A stretch of 64,000 nt of DNA from Impatiens glandulifera (Eukaryota; Streptophyta; Magnoliopsida; Ericales; Balsaminaceae), in NCBI RefSeq assembly GCF_907164915.1, contig NC_061870.1, positions 23,783,348 through 23,847,347 on the forward strand, written 5' to 3'. A program made the translations under genes and the position numbers. Positions 1 to 10,937 of the stretch are shown here, piece by piece. The number at the start of each line of letters is the position of its first letter. Position 1 is the first letter of the stretch. The notes under the pieces are model-generated. The model searched no databases, was not told the DNA's origin, and saw only the letters and a list, made by a program, of their open reading frames with translations.

Positions 1-507
1 TCATTCACATTTTGAATGAGGAAGGAAGTCGTTGCACCGAATAAGAAACTCGCCGATAAAAAACGAAGTTATCATCGAAGAAGGAAGTCAGTCGTTGGAT
101 AGAGAAACGATTTTTTTGGAAATATCTCTTTTTGGAAAGAGAAGATAAAACGAAGAGGCATGCTGATTTTTTTTCAATTTTTTTTTTTTTTCTTTTCTAT
201 CCTACATATGTGGTATATCCTTATTATTTCTCTTTACAAATACTATATAATATTTATTTAATAAAATATGTATAATTTATATTTTACTGTAAATTTCCAA
301 AATTAAATCATTAATGATGATGATAGGTAAATAAATCATAATATGAAATCAAATGCCTTTTATTTATTAACAAGCCCCAAAAATCAAATCAATATGATAT
401 AGTAGTAGTACATTACAATAAGGAAAAAAGAAATGCTCTGAACTGAATTGACAAAGAAGTAAGGAATGGAACAAACAGCCATAACCAGAAAATAAACCGG
501 TGAATGA

Positions 508-1191
508 CTACCAGTCAATATCACACCTCTTGCTCTGAAACGAACCGCCATTCATGTTGGAATTCAAAGGTATCTTCAGATCGCACTCGACCTTGCTGGT
601 AAATCTCGGCGTCTTGAACCACCATGCCTTCAATCGGATTCGGAGTTTAAGCTTCAAATCAATGCTATAAATCCCCGATAACTTCTCCGAATCGTAACTC
701 GTTCTATCGGATCCCTGCAAAACCACCACACTCTGCCCCTGAAACTCGGTGCTCACATTGGCCGTGTTCTTGTGTCCCTGATAGAATCTCTGCAGATCCT
801 TAGTCTGTAACCGCTCGTCTTCGTAATAGGCGCTGGCCTCAATTTGGTCGTAGTAGACTCCGACGCGTTTGTTAGGGTTTCGAATGATGAGGTTTAGAGC
901 GAGGTTGTAATAGAGAGTGTTGTTTGTGGTGGAAAGATCGAACTGAGTGAGAGTAGCATCGGTGGCGTAGAATTTGACCTGATTAGGGCGGAAGACGAGC
1001 CAGAGAACCAAGACGATAAGACCTATGGTGACCAGAATTGTGCAGAGGATTTTGAAAATGAGACTGAAGAGACAGCCGCAGAGGCAGCCGCAACAAGAGC
1101 CGCGACCGTGCCTGTGATGGGTTTTGGACGGCGGTGGAATCGAAGGACCATAGTATGCTCCATTCAGGTGTGGCTGTTTAGATTCTCCCAT
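508..1191 (-). CDS. NDR1/HIN1-like (NHL, LEA_2 family) membrane protein, copy 1
   Basis: Intronless gene for a 227-residue protein of the late-embryogenesis-abundant group 2 / NHL family: plasma-membrane-anchored proteins, some of which act in pathogen response. The order is a short Pro-rich N-terminus (YYGPSIPPPSK), a His/Arg and Cys-rich stretch (CCGCLCGC), one hydrophobic segment (about residues 45-68) and a LEA_2 ectodomain. The family motifs NPNKRVGVYYD and YQGHKNT are both present. I chose the start at 1191 (MGESKQPH), because the second copy begins there. An in-frame ATG at 1227 would add 12 residues but lies only about 12 bases from the TATA-like tract, too close for a normal leader. 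Compared with copy 2 it lacks three residues in the Cys-rich stretch (GSCCGC against GSSFDCCGC) and has a few substitutions. The family assignment is firm; the exact role is not inferable. Confidence 0.9.
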   Translation of the reverse strand: MGESKQPHLNGAYYGPSIPPPSKTHHRHGRGSCCGCLCGCLFSLIFKILCTILVTIGLIVLVLWLVFRPNQVKFYATDATLTQFDLSTTNNTLYYNLALNLIIRNPNKRVGVYYDQIEASAYYEDERLQTKDLQRFYQGHKNTANVSTEFQGQSVVVLQGSDRTSYDSEKLSGIYSIDLKLKLRIRLKAWWFKTPRFTSKVECDLKIPLNSNMNGGSFQSKRCDIDW

Positions 1192-1238
1192 GGTTTGGTT
1201 TTGAATGAAGGATGATGGATTATGCATGGGAGGCGTGA

Positions 1239-1253
1239 ATATATATATATATA
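1239..1253 (-). promoter_or_regulatory. TATA-box-like AT tract upstream of NHL copy 1
   Basis: An alternating AT tract lies about 50 bases upstream of the chosen ATG (1191) and is conserved at the same place in copy 2 (15133-15149), flanked by the same GAAATGAAGAA context. A TATA box here would leave a leader of about 20 bases. Because the tract is a simple repeat, the call is tentative. Confidence 0.45.
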
Positions 1254-1310
1254 GAAATGAAGAAGGCGCGTTAAAAAGTATTCAACGCGGTTGCCGTTGA
1301 TGGAAGGCGG

Positions 1311-2516
1311 CGGAAGGACTTTCGTTTATATATCATTGCTCAACTTCCCTCGTTTTCATATTAGACTTTCTTAAAGTTATTTAGTAGAATAAAAATTAGT
1401 GCTAATTACTAAAAATTAATTTATAAAAAAACAATAATAATAATTTAAATAGATATATTAAAATATAATAATTAAATTTATAATTTAAATATATATATAT
1501 ATAATATAAATTATTAAATTTAAGATATATTTAATAATGAGTTATAAGAGTTAAAATATAAATAAATAATTGAATTTAAATATTAAACTATGTTAAATTA
1601 AGAATAAATAAATAAAATAAGTTATTTAAAAAAAAATTCAAAACCTATCTCATTTTCATATTATACTTTTTGACAGTTATCATGCTGGACTTTTTTTTTT
1701 ACAGTTATTTATCGGACTAAAAATTTATTATAATAATTAACACTATTTTTTTTAAAAAAAATCTTCAAAAATCAAATAAAAATGACTTTAATAATAATAT
1801 TTTTTTTAATTTAATAGAAGCGTCTTTCACTTTATTATAATTAAACTAATTATTAAAATTTAAATAAGTTGAATGAATATGAACTAATTAAGGTTCTGAG
1901 TTGTTTTTTTATAAGAAATATTCATCTAACAGCTGATAGAGATTTTCCAAAATAATCAAAAGGTTTCATTGACTATTCCTTTTGGTTTAATTTAGTAGTT
2001 GTTTGAATTGATTGGTTATCTTTAATTAAATAACTAGTTTTAAGTATTTCTTTTTATATATTAATATTGAGATGAGAAAGTTCTAAAGAAGGTTTCATTA
2101 TATTATATATTAATATTAGTATTACTGGTACATAGTTTTATGCATTCTTTGAGGACTTTGACTCTTCTCAATAATAAAGTAATAAATCATGTTTTCCAAA
2201 AGAAAGAAAAAAACTAACAAATAGAAAAAATAATATTAATTTTGGCCTTCTATTTGGATAATTAGAGGAGGAAACTATTGCATTCATATTATGGTTAGTG
2301 TTATAAACATCTTCCATTATCTTATTTGGATTTTAAAAATAAAATAAACAACTCTTTGAAAAAACTCTTACTTACATCTAAGATGACAATGAGTACTCAT
2401 TTTGGATTATTGGTTTCGAATATTTTAAATCGGGATCGGATCGGTAATGGGATGGATAGTGGAGAAGGTACTCGATTGAGTTCAGATTCGGAGTCGGGAT
2501 CCCCAATACCCGACTA

Positions 2517-2587
<71 letters not shown>

Positions 2588-2821
2588 TGTTTTACATTCT
2601 AATTATTACCTACCTTATAATAATTACATCATTTATTTTATTCTTATTCACACTCCACTTTTAGCCACACTTCAATCTTATACACACTTTTTTTATTATC
2701 AAAAAATTATTTTTTTCATTACTCTTTTATCTCCATCTCTCATCACTTTTTCACCTTCATCTCTTAATATTTCTCAACATTTCCGATTCTGTTTTTTATT
2801 TTTTTATTTCGATATTACAAA
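1311..2821. other. AT-rich intergenic DNA, no gene
   Basis: Mostly A/T runs and short AT repeats. No coding region is supported. Near 2425-2515 there is a GC-richer patch with GGGATCGGATCGG and ATACCCGAC motifs, resembling a similar patch at 6195-6360. The two may be remnants of one short element split by the intervening 3.3 kb repeat. Confidence 0.6.
2522..2585. repeat. (AT)n microsatellite, about 64 bp
   Basis: Uninterrupted AT dinucleotides. An open frame running through it (Tyr-Ile repeats) is an artefact. Confidence 0.95.
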
Positions 2822-5800
2822 TGTAACCCCTGAAATTTTCTTTGTCCCGAAAAAGCTCGAAGTTCGAGAAATCTTAACCTAGATTTACGTGTCAAGAATA
2901 TTTTAATAAAATATTATTTTAAAAAATTTATAAAAATATGTGCCTGCATTTTTATAAATTAATTACAACAATAATTAATTTTTGATCTAATTTAAATAAT
3001 CTTTTAGATTTATGATAATCAAATTATCGTTTGATTAAAAGAAATATGTATTTTAAATTAATTTAAAATAATTAATTTAAAAAGTTATTTATTTGATTAA
3101 AGAGTCGTCAATTGATTTTTAATTTAAAATTAATAAATGTATTGTATACGTATACAAACGTACATTTGAACATAAATTCTTTTGAATACGGTGTTTCCTG
3201 ATACTCAGGAAATAACTTTTGCATTATATCCTCCGTATCCGTTAAAGAATTGTCTCTTCTATAAAATCTTAACTTTTAAAAAATTGATTTTATTACGTTT
3301 TATTTAACCAATTATTTTTATAGTCATAAACATGCAAATATTTACTTGCATTTAAAATTGTACCTGAAAAATCAGTTTAAGGCATTATGATTTACAAATA
3401 AATCTCAAATAGACCCTTATCAAAAATAATTTGTGAAAATATTCTAAAAAATATTTTGAAGTTATTTTATATTTTTTTTGGATTTTTCAATAATGGTTTG
3501 GGGTTTCAAAATAAAATATAATATTATTTTAAATTTTAAATCTCAACCAAACAGGCCTCGGGACCGGTCCACTCGGTCGAGGGTGTCGATCCCTCTGTCT
3601 TAGGCTAAATCCTTTTGATCTGGGGTCGAGACCCCATGGTCGGATGCAGAAATTCTCGGTCAAGGTGTAGGGAGCCCTCAGTCGAGGTGTGGGGACTCTC
3701 GGTCCTGGACTAAGAGCTCTCGATCGAGGTACAAGAAGCTCTTGGTCTTGGGTTAGGTTTTTTCGGTCGTGACTAGAAATCCTTAATCAAGGTGCGGGGA
3801 GCTCTCGGTCTTTGTCTAAGAATTCTTGGTCGGGTGCAAGATTCCTTGGTCCTAGGCTAGGAATTCTTGGTCTAGTTTAGAAATTCTTGAACGAGGTGCA
3901 GGGAGCTCTCGGTCCTGAGCTAGGAGTTCTAGGTCGAGTGCGAGATTCCTCGGTCTTGGGCTAAGAAATCTCAGTTGGGTGCGAGATTCCTTAGTCGGGG
4001 TACAGGGGAAGGTTCGATTTTCTCGGTCGGAAATCAAACCCAGGTCGAGCCTTTAGTCGAGCCTTCGGTCGATCGTCAAGAACATCAAACTACAGGTTTT
4101 ATGAATTCGACTGGGGCCCTAACCCTTCGATCTAAAGGCATGGGAGCTTCGTTTAGTCTCAATGATCATTTATAACATCAAAATGATGCATCATTCGATA
4201 AGAATGATGTTCCATTTAAATCAAATAATTTTGAAGTGAAAACGTGTTTTTGATTTTTATGGTTTAATGAAGCGTAAGGAGTTTGTCAATAACTTCCTTA
4301 TACTTCATATGATTGAATGAAACCAAAACATGAGCATTGACTGTTCATTTTGAATTTTTTATTTTTATAAAATAAAATTAGTATTTGATTAAACATGATC
4401 GGGATTGTTTGGAATTGGTCTGGATGTACTCTTAACATCCTTAGAAGGGCAATGATCAGTTGTTCCATTCCATGCATGTACCTCTGTGTTCCATTTGAAA
4501 AAATAATTAAAACTACGTCGTTTAAATTCTTGTATTTGTCTTTATAAAGGAATCTTTTATTATTATTTTCAAAGGGTACAGAGAGAGAGATATAGAGTGG
4601 AACAGATCTCTCCTTAGAAACATGTTAGAAATGTTTTTGGATTATTGTTCTTGAGTTATAACTCAAAATAGAAACCCGATTTTAAAAAATTTTAAAATCA
4701 AATTTGGATCGATTGATTTAAATTAGTTTCGTTAGGAAGCTTATAAATGATCTTAGGATTGTTTCCAATAAAAAAAAATATATCTTCAACGCTTTGGGCA
4801 ACCTAGAGCAAGGACAACCGACCTAATGAATGAAGAAAGTTGACTTACACAATTCGACTATATATAAAACTAGTCGAACTAAAATGTAAATTTTCAATTC
4901 TAACTTAAATCGGATTACATTATGATTAGAAACTTATTGTGAGTTGGAGAACACTCCGGAACTCTTTTATAAACTTTATGAATGCCCTTATCCGAGCTTT
5001 ACAATCTTATACAGAGATTCGAAATTTTCAAGAAAATTTTAATGGAGGATTTTATGTGAGATTGTTGGAGGGCTAGAGATTGTGATACTTGCCTTCAGTT
5101 TTCTTAGAGAAGTCTATTTATAGCTTCACAAGGTCGGTTGATCGACCAAGTGGATCGAATTTCAGCCAAAAGTTATTAATGACATTTTGTTTGTTCTATA
5201 TATAGTTGCTCGATGTGGGTGATGATGTAGCATATACTTGTAGGTGAAATGATCACCATATTAGGGTGATCATTTCAGCTTTCGAATTAGTCGTTTTGGT
5301 TGAGTATTGGCCGAGTTCCACTTTTAAAAAATCAAAAGTTATGGTCGATCATCATGGTTGTTCATCGCGAGGAAGAAAACAAGCCAGAAGAAAAACGACG
5401 TCGTTTACTTCTTCCGCGTTTGAGCGTTGAGGGATTCTTAAATATTGTTGTTTATGGCAAAGCGCGAACGCATGGGCATTCTATTGTGTATGGGCTAACA
5501 GTGTTGATGCGCGCGTTAGTTGGTCCAATATTGCGTGGAAGTGCTTCTCCTTCGTTGCAGCGGGCTATACGGTCCTCTGCTGTTCGTTGGATGAGGCATG
5601 GGCGCTCATCTGGATGATGTAGGGTCCGCTGCACTGGATTTTTCTAATTTCGATTGCAACAGATTCTGCCCTTTTTCAGCCTTGGCGCTAGATTGAAATT
5701 GATTTTTTTCAATCCCTTTGGATCCATTTTTAACCTACAAAATATTTTTAATAAATATGACATTTATTTTGTTTTTTATTTTATTTTTTAATGTATATTT

Positions 5801-6109
5801 TTGGGATTTTTATTAATAATTTATTTGGGATAAAATGGATACAACATTTATCCTAAATGATTTATTTTAACTTCTTTTAACCCTTTGAAATTAATCTAAG
5901 ATAAAATAAATAAATATTTATCTCAAATTATTTTATTTATTTTTCTTAGCCATTATTTTAATTAATTGGAATTTAATTATTAAATATAATTATTCCAATT
6001 AATTATTTAATCATGTTTGGCCTTAATTTTAATTATTTTGAATTTATTTATTAAAAAATATTTATTTTAAAATTTATAAATTGAGTAGGTAAAATTTTAG
6101 TTCTTACAA
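2822..6109. mobile_element. Large LTR-like dispersed repeat, possibly a solo LTR
   Basis: The repeat begins TGTAACCCCTGAA and may end GTTCTTACA, giving complementary ends TGTAA/TTACA as expected of an LTR. Flanking pentamers are ACAAA and ACTAA, which match at 4 of 5 bases. The first ~1.45 kb is homologous to 21187-22440, showing that it is a multicopy element. It contains a degenerate ~23 bp GC-rich minisatellite (about 3560-4040), an AT-rich 3' part and a GC-richer patch at 5360-5640. No gag or pol coding is seen. Only the 5' boundary is supported by the second copy. The 3' end rests on the terminal dinucleotide and the imperfect target duplication alone. Confidence 0.45.
3560..4045. repeat. 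Degenerate GC-rich minisatellite (TCGGTCCTGGGCTAGGA-type)
   Basis: About twenty diverged units built on CTCGGTC, CTGGGCTAGGA and GGTGCGAGATTCC blocks. The same motif array appears in the second copy of the repeat (about 21955-22215), with fewer units (for example TTGGGCTAACTTTCGTCGG). It is an internal part of the LTR-like element, not a host satellite. Confidence 0.7.
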
Positions 6110-7000
6110 CTAATTTAATGTTATTTATCTTTTCGTTATTTTTCAATATATTTTTGTAACTTAATTTTAGTCAAATATATAAATTTACCTTTTAATCGGG
6201 TAATGGGATACTTGTCGGAGATCGAATGTCCGACAAATCGGGGATAGGGAAAAATAGATATACTCGTCGGTTTTGGAATCAAGAAAAGGTAGTAAAATAA
6301 AAATTGGGTACAGATATGGATACTTCACTACCCGACGAGTAAGGTACACATTGATATCCCTACTTAGATCAATCCATTTAGTTGTTTGATATGTTCTATT
6401 TCAAGAATAAAATACATATTAGATAAGTGTTTCGATTTTTTAGATTTTTAAAATAATCAATCAAATTTAATATTATTTCACACCTTTTCTAATTAATCAT
6501 ATAATTTAATTTATTAATCAAAATATTATATAAAAAAATTATTTTAGTATTATTATATATTATTACCTTTAAAGTATTTTTGTTTAAAATATCCATTATT
6601 TTAATATATATATATCAAAATGTCATCAATTTTATGTTCTTAGTTCTTTCATGGAACATCTCATTTTCGTTAGAAAAATATAATGTTGACTATCACAAGA
6701 GACTGTCAACATCGGTAAATCTTTCTCGAGTTCCCTTAATAGGTTTTCAGCCAAATAGCTTATTTAAAAGATTTTGCAATGGTAATGTATTCTACCGTAA
6801 ACAATACAAATGTACTTTATCGAGTAGTTTTTCAACTAATTGCACAACCGTCGAGATAAAAAAAAAACATGTGAGTGGTCTTTTTTTCTCAAGATCGCCA
6901 GCATAATTAGAGTGATATAACCGACAACTCCATCTCTAATCTTCCTAAACTGTAGATGAGCATCTGTTGAATTTCTTAAATAATGTAAGTTCAATTGAAC
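6110..7000. other. AT-rich spacer between LTR-like repeat and Copia remnant
   Basis: No gene is supported. A GC-richer patch at 6195-6360 (AATCGGGTAATGGG, CCCGACGAGTAAGG) resembles the patch at 2425-2515. A 108-codon open frame at 6580-6906 shows no recognisable domain and has AT-rich, non-coding-like composition. Confidence 0.5.
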
Positions 7001-7005
7001 TATTC

Positions 7006-8900
7006 TCAATACTCTTTACCTGAATTTGTTAAGTATCTACTAACTGCATTTATTAAATATGTCAAATCAGATCGAATACAAATAATGTCATACATAGGTA
7101 AACTAATTGCAATAAAATATGAAGTTCGTAACATATATTCGATATCCTCATCAAACTGAGGTGACATAATATAAGAGAGTTTAAAATTAGTTATTAATGG
7201 AAAATTCACGTACTAGCATCAAGCGTATTGAAATAATAAATGATTTTCTCAATATACTTTTTACCACTTAGGTATATTTTCTAGCTGCTTTATCTTTGAA
7301 AATCTTCATTCCAAATATTTTCTTTGCAAATCTTAAATTATTTATATCAGACTCTTTACCAAGTTACAGTTATATTTTATTTATCTCTTTAGATAATTAA
7401 TTGTTATCAACATATCATCAACATATAAGAGAAGATAAACAAATGAACAATTGTAATCAACTTTCAAGTAGACGCAACTATCAAAGTTACTTCTTTTGAA
7501 GTCACAAGTGATCATAAAAGAGTCGAAACTTTTATACCACTTGCATTGGCGATTGCTTTAAATCATAAAGAAATTTCTTCAAATAACAAATACAGTCATC
7601 TTCTCTTAAGACTGTAAATTTTTTAGATTGATGCATATAAATGTCTTCATATAAATCTATGTGTGGAAATAAGGTCTTCACATCCAGATGCTTAAGCTCC
7701 AAAATATGCATCGTCAACATATCACTCTTCTACTTTAAAGAACCTAACTATTTTTTTGCTTGTCGAGGATGTAATGTTCACAAATTTTAAATTACTAATA
7801 CTCTATTCATCAAGAAATCCTCCCTTTCTTAACTCAGTCATGTCATTCTCACTTATATGACCAAGTTGCACATGCCACAACTTTGTGATATCATCATTAG
7901 ATAACTAGGAGGTCGCGACAACAACATAAGCTGGACTCTTTAAGAACATATAGCATTTTAGGTTTTCTTTCACCTTTCATCACGACAAGAAAACTTTTAC
8001 AAACTTTCATAACTCCACTTTCAATAGTGTACTTGTAAACTTTTGAATCGAGAGTACTAAGAAATAATATTTGTCTTCAAATTAGGAACATGTCTTACAT
8101 CATCAAGTTTTCGAACAACACTATCAAATATCTTGTTTTTATTATTCATATACCCACGACCTTACATGATTAATTGTTTCTCAGTAACACAATACATTTT
8201 GAAACTGTATCATATGTTGAAAATTAGTCCCGATTGAGACACATCTGATACGCACAAATAGATCGAGTATCCATTAATCTTGTGATCTCACGTCGTAAGA
8301 AAAAATTATGATGAGTTTACTGTCTTCATCTTCAGCAATAGTGGTTTCGCCTAAATTTTATGTATGTCTTTCAGTTAGAATACCATACTCTTTCTTAATT
8401 TTATTTTATAGTTTCCAACACTCAAATTTTATGTGGCTTCTATTTCTGCAATAATTGTAAGTCTTTTAAGGTTTTCTTGAATTTGATCTATTTGTATTAT
8501 AGTCTTTTATAACATTTCTTGGGTTTTCCCTCCAACAATAAGACTATTTACCCAACCATCAAAATGACTAACAAGATCTTTCATTTTCTCCTTAACGAAT
8601 AATACATCATAAATATCATTAATTGTGACAATATTATAAATAATAAAATAGTATCGCAAAACGTAAACGTGATATACGATTATAGGAAACAAACATAGAA
8701 GATTAAAGTTAAGTCTTTATTGTCATACTAGACTTCCAAGACTTCCTAATCAACAACAGTTTCTTTAAATTCCAATAAATTCTCTTGTAAAGATGTACAT
8801 TCTAGCTTACGATACAAATATAATTGTAACTACTTTAGCTTCAGCCATAACCCATACATAAGCACTCATCTCCTTCAAAACATCTTGTAGAGTATTCTTT
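7006..8900 (-). pseudogene. Decayed Ty1/Copia retrotransposon (gag-pol remnant)
   Basis: Read on the minus strand, several Copia landmarks survive in order but in shifting frames with many stops. They are: a gag zinc knuckle near 8418-8460 (CRNRSHIKFEC, with the first Cys of CX2C replaced by Tyr); a GAG_pre-integrase-like segment near 7830-7900 (LWHVQLGHISE); a reverse transcriptase segment at 7532-7720 (LDVKTLFPHIDLYEDIYM, CYLKKFLYDLKQSP); the polymerase motif YVDDM at 7411-7425; and the end of the RT region at 7006-7209 (RSDLTYLINAVSRYLTN). Only about 110 bases separate the pre-integrase and RT segments, so the integrase core has been deleted. No LTRs are recognised. This is an old, inactive copy. 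Confidence 0.85.
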
Positions 8901-8974
8901 GACACATGAAGATTTATATGAGACGAGTAATCCTACTTACCATACGGTTTTTAATTTTCAGCACCTACTTACCA

Positions 8975-9359
8975 TTTCAAATGAGGAAGGAAGTCGTTGC
9001 GCCGAATAAAGAACTCGCTGATAAAGAACGAAATTGCCGCCAAAGAAGGAAATCGCCAGTCGTCGTATAGAGAAACGAACTTTTTGAAAATATATCTTTT
9101 TAGAAAGAGAAGAGATGACTAAGATTCTTTTTATAATTACTATATAATATTTATTTAATAAAATATGTATAATTTAAATTTTCTGTAAAATTCCAAAATT
9201 AAATCATTAATGATGAGATGATGATAGGTAAATAAATCATATAATATGAAATCAAATGCCTTTTATTTATTCACAAGCCCTAAAAATCAAATCAATATGA
9301 TGTAGTAGTAGTACATTACAATAAGGAGAAAGAAATGCTCTAGAGAACTGAAATGACAA
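8975..9359. repeat. Segmental duplication, copy B, part left of the MULE
   Basis: Matches the first ~460 bases of the window (GAGGAAGGAAGTCGTTGC, AAATCATTAATGATGA, TATTTATTCACAAGCCC). The match is broken at 9359/9360 by the MULE and resumes at 14326. The duplicate is slightly shorter than copy A, with several small indels. Confidence 0.85.
9352..9359. repeat. Target-site duplication AATGACAA, left copy
   Basis: AATGACAA directly precedes the GGGAAATTT terminus and is repeated right after the other terminus at 14326-14333. The uninterrupted paralogous site near 450-457 reads ATTGACAA once. Mutator-like elements usually make 8-10 bp duplications, most often 9. Confidence 0.9.
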
Positions 9360-9619
9360 GGGAAATTTGATGGAATAACCCTCATAAGAGGGGAATTTCC
9401 ACTATTAACAGGTGTTTAATAAATTTTTCATTTTTGACCTTTTGCCTTGGCAAAAGGTCAGTTTTACCCTTTAATAAAAATAAAAAAAAATTTGATTTTC
9501 ATTCTCCCCCTCTTCCTTTCCCCCCGTTCTCCTTTCACTCCCTTCCAACTTCCCGAAGACGACTGATCAACCCCGAAGACGACGACGACGCCGAAGAGCC
9601 CCCGAAACATCGACGACGT
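9360..9619 (+). repeat. Left terminal inverted repeat of the MULE
   Basis: Starts GGGAAATTTGATGGAATAAC and runs to CATCGACGACGT. It contains a perfect short hairpin, GACCTTTTGCC/GGCAAAAGGTC, at about 9445-9470, and a GA/CGACGAC-rich inner part. It is the reverse complement of 14069-14325 with only small indels. Confidence 0.93.
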
Positions 9620-9650
9620 GACGAAGGTGACGAAGAAGGTGACGAAGGCG

Positions 9651-9812
9651 ACTGTGCATCTGTCGCAGACGACAGTGCATCTGTCGCAGGCGGGAAATGC
9701 ATCTGTCGCATGCGACAGATGAACTGTCGCATGCGACAGATGCATTTCCCGCCTGCGACAGATGCACTGTCGTCTGCGACAGATGCACAGTCGTCTGCGA
9801 CAGATGCATTTC
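9651..9812. repeat. Palindromic 21 bp repeat array A
   Basis: Units built on ATGCACTGTCGTCTGCGACAG run in one orientation to about 9720 and in the opposite orientation after it, so the whole block can fold into a long hairpin. Most units are 21 bp, hence open in all frames. It lies between the Ulp1 stop codon (9972) and the left TIR, which is the 3' untranslated side of the inferred transcript. The block ends with TTCCTGCTATTTCTCTTCAT, also present in inverted form at array B. Confidence 0.9.
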
Positions 9813-10610
9813 CTGCTATTTCTCTTCATGTTGGTGTTTTTCTACTCTTAGATGGAGACTGGAAAACTGATATATTATATTTGAATTCAAAATAGAAAAC
9901 TAAATTACATTCAAAAATAAATACATAAGGTTTACATTCAAAAATATACATAGCTAAATTATGTCCATTTTCTATGGGTCTATTATATGGTGGAACAACC
10001 TAACTGCCCATTTTTGTCTCCAAAAAACAATGTTCTCTGATGTCACAGCTGATATATCCAATTTTGCAGTAAGGTACTCCAAATACATGATTGTAAAAAG
10101 ACCACAGTCTCCACTCTTCGTGCACTTGGGGACTCTTGGGTGTGGTATTACAACATATGACATTCCTTCCAAACTGAACTTAGGATACTTGATCCTGTCA
10201 AACTCGGTCGTTCCAAATAGAAAGAGATATGGAATCATTTCACATAGTGGTTTCATGAACTTGTCATATTGATTCTTTTTGATAAATCCTTGTTCGCAGT
10301 CATAAACATTGATGCACCAATCTTGTAGTTGCACCTCACAAAGGACCAAATGCTTCATATTAAGATTCATAGGGAAATATATCTTATCTACAATCATCCA
10401 AGAAGTCATCAATTTTTCTTCATCACCCCTGAAATATTCCATCAAGTCATCATCGAATGTGTATGTTTGTGGATTTTTGGAGAACTTTGAATAACGTAAC
10501 GACAACCTCGTAGAGACATTACAGTCACATATTGAGAAATCCATCGGTTGATAAGTCTTGGGAAAATTGGCAACTCTTTTTTTAAGAATGTAACATGCTG
10601 CATCTATCTC

Positions 10611-10937
10611 CTGCGACAGATTCGAGAAAATGAAGTAAGCACAGAGCATCGAATGAATTAAGCACAGAACATGAAGAGAAATAGCAGGAAATGCATCTGT
10701 CGCAGGCGACAGTGCATCTGTCGCATGCGCCAGATGCATTTCCCGCCTGCGCCAGATGCACTGTCGTCTGCGACAGATGCACTGTCGTCTGCGACAGATG
10801 CACTGTCGTCTGCGACAGATGCACTGTCGCAGGCGGGAAATGCATCTGGCGCAGGCGACAGATGCACTTCCTGCTATTTCTCTTTAACCTCATGTTAATA
10901 CAATACCCAAAATACAGTTTCAACAACAAAAACTTAC
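10611..10937 (-). other. Intron of the Ulp1-like gene, containing array B
   Basis: A 327 bp intron, donor GTAAGTTTTTG at 10937 and acceptor ending TCTGTCGCAG at 10611. Removing it keeps the frame and rebuilds the Ulp1 N-terminal motif. Almost two thirds of it is the palindromic array B. The last bases of the intron match the array unit ATCTGTCGCAG, so the acceptor seems to derive from a stray repeat unit. Confidence 0.75.
10675..10883. repeat. Palindromic 21 bp repeat array B (intronic)
   Basis: About 209 bp bounded by AGAGAAATAGCAGGAA and its reverse complement. Inside are inverted units built on ATGCACTGTCGTCTGCGACAG, including three exact tandem units at about 10758-10820, plus variant units with GCGCC and GGCGGGAAATGCAT. 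The block is self-complementary overall, so an RNA copy would form a long hairpin. Confidence 0.92.

Larger units (their letters stand above)
1..1310. repeat. Segmental duplication, copy A (contains NHL gene 1)
   Basis: This stretch is closely similar to 8975-9359 plus 14326-15215, which is interrupted by a 5 kb MULE. Shared landmarks in order: the GAGGAAGGAAGTCGTTGC block near the start (also near 8985), the AAATCATTAATGATGA block (about 303 and 9203), the block just downstream of the gene, the NHL gene itself and its TATA-like upstream region. Similarity fades beyond about 1310. The outer part has point differences and small indels, while the gene is nearly identical. The left boundary is not visible because the window starts inside the duplicated unit. 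Confidence 0.85.

Noticed and set aside
2326..2664. 112-codon open frame
   Set aside because: Most of it is Tyr-Ile coded by an (AT)n microsatellite.
5300..5634. 105-codon plus-strand frame and an overlapping minus-strand frame
   Set aside because: Both lie in the GC-richer part of the LTR-like repeat, overlap each other, and show no recognisable domain.
6580..6906. 108-codon plus-strand frame
   Set aside because: AT-rich codons, no domain, next to a decayed retroelement.
9434..9895. Several overlapping open frames on both strands through arrays A, B and C (for example 9464-9829, 10671-10898, 13504-13834)
   Set aside because: A 21 bp repeat without stops is open in all frames, so the Cys/Arg or Ser/Ala peptide repeats follow from the DNA period. 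They share no domain and overlap on both strands.
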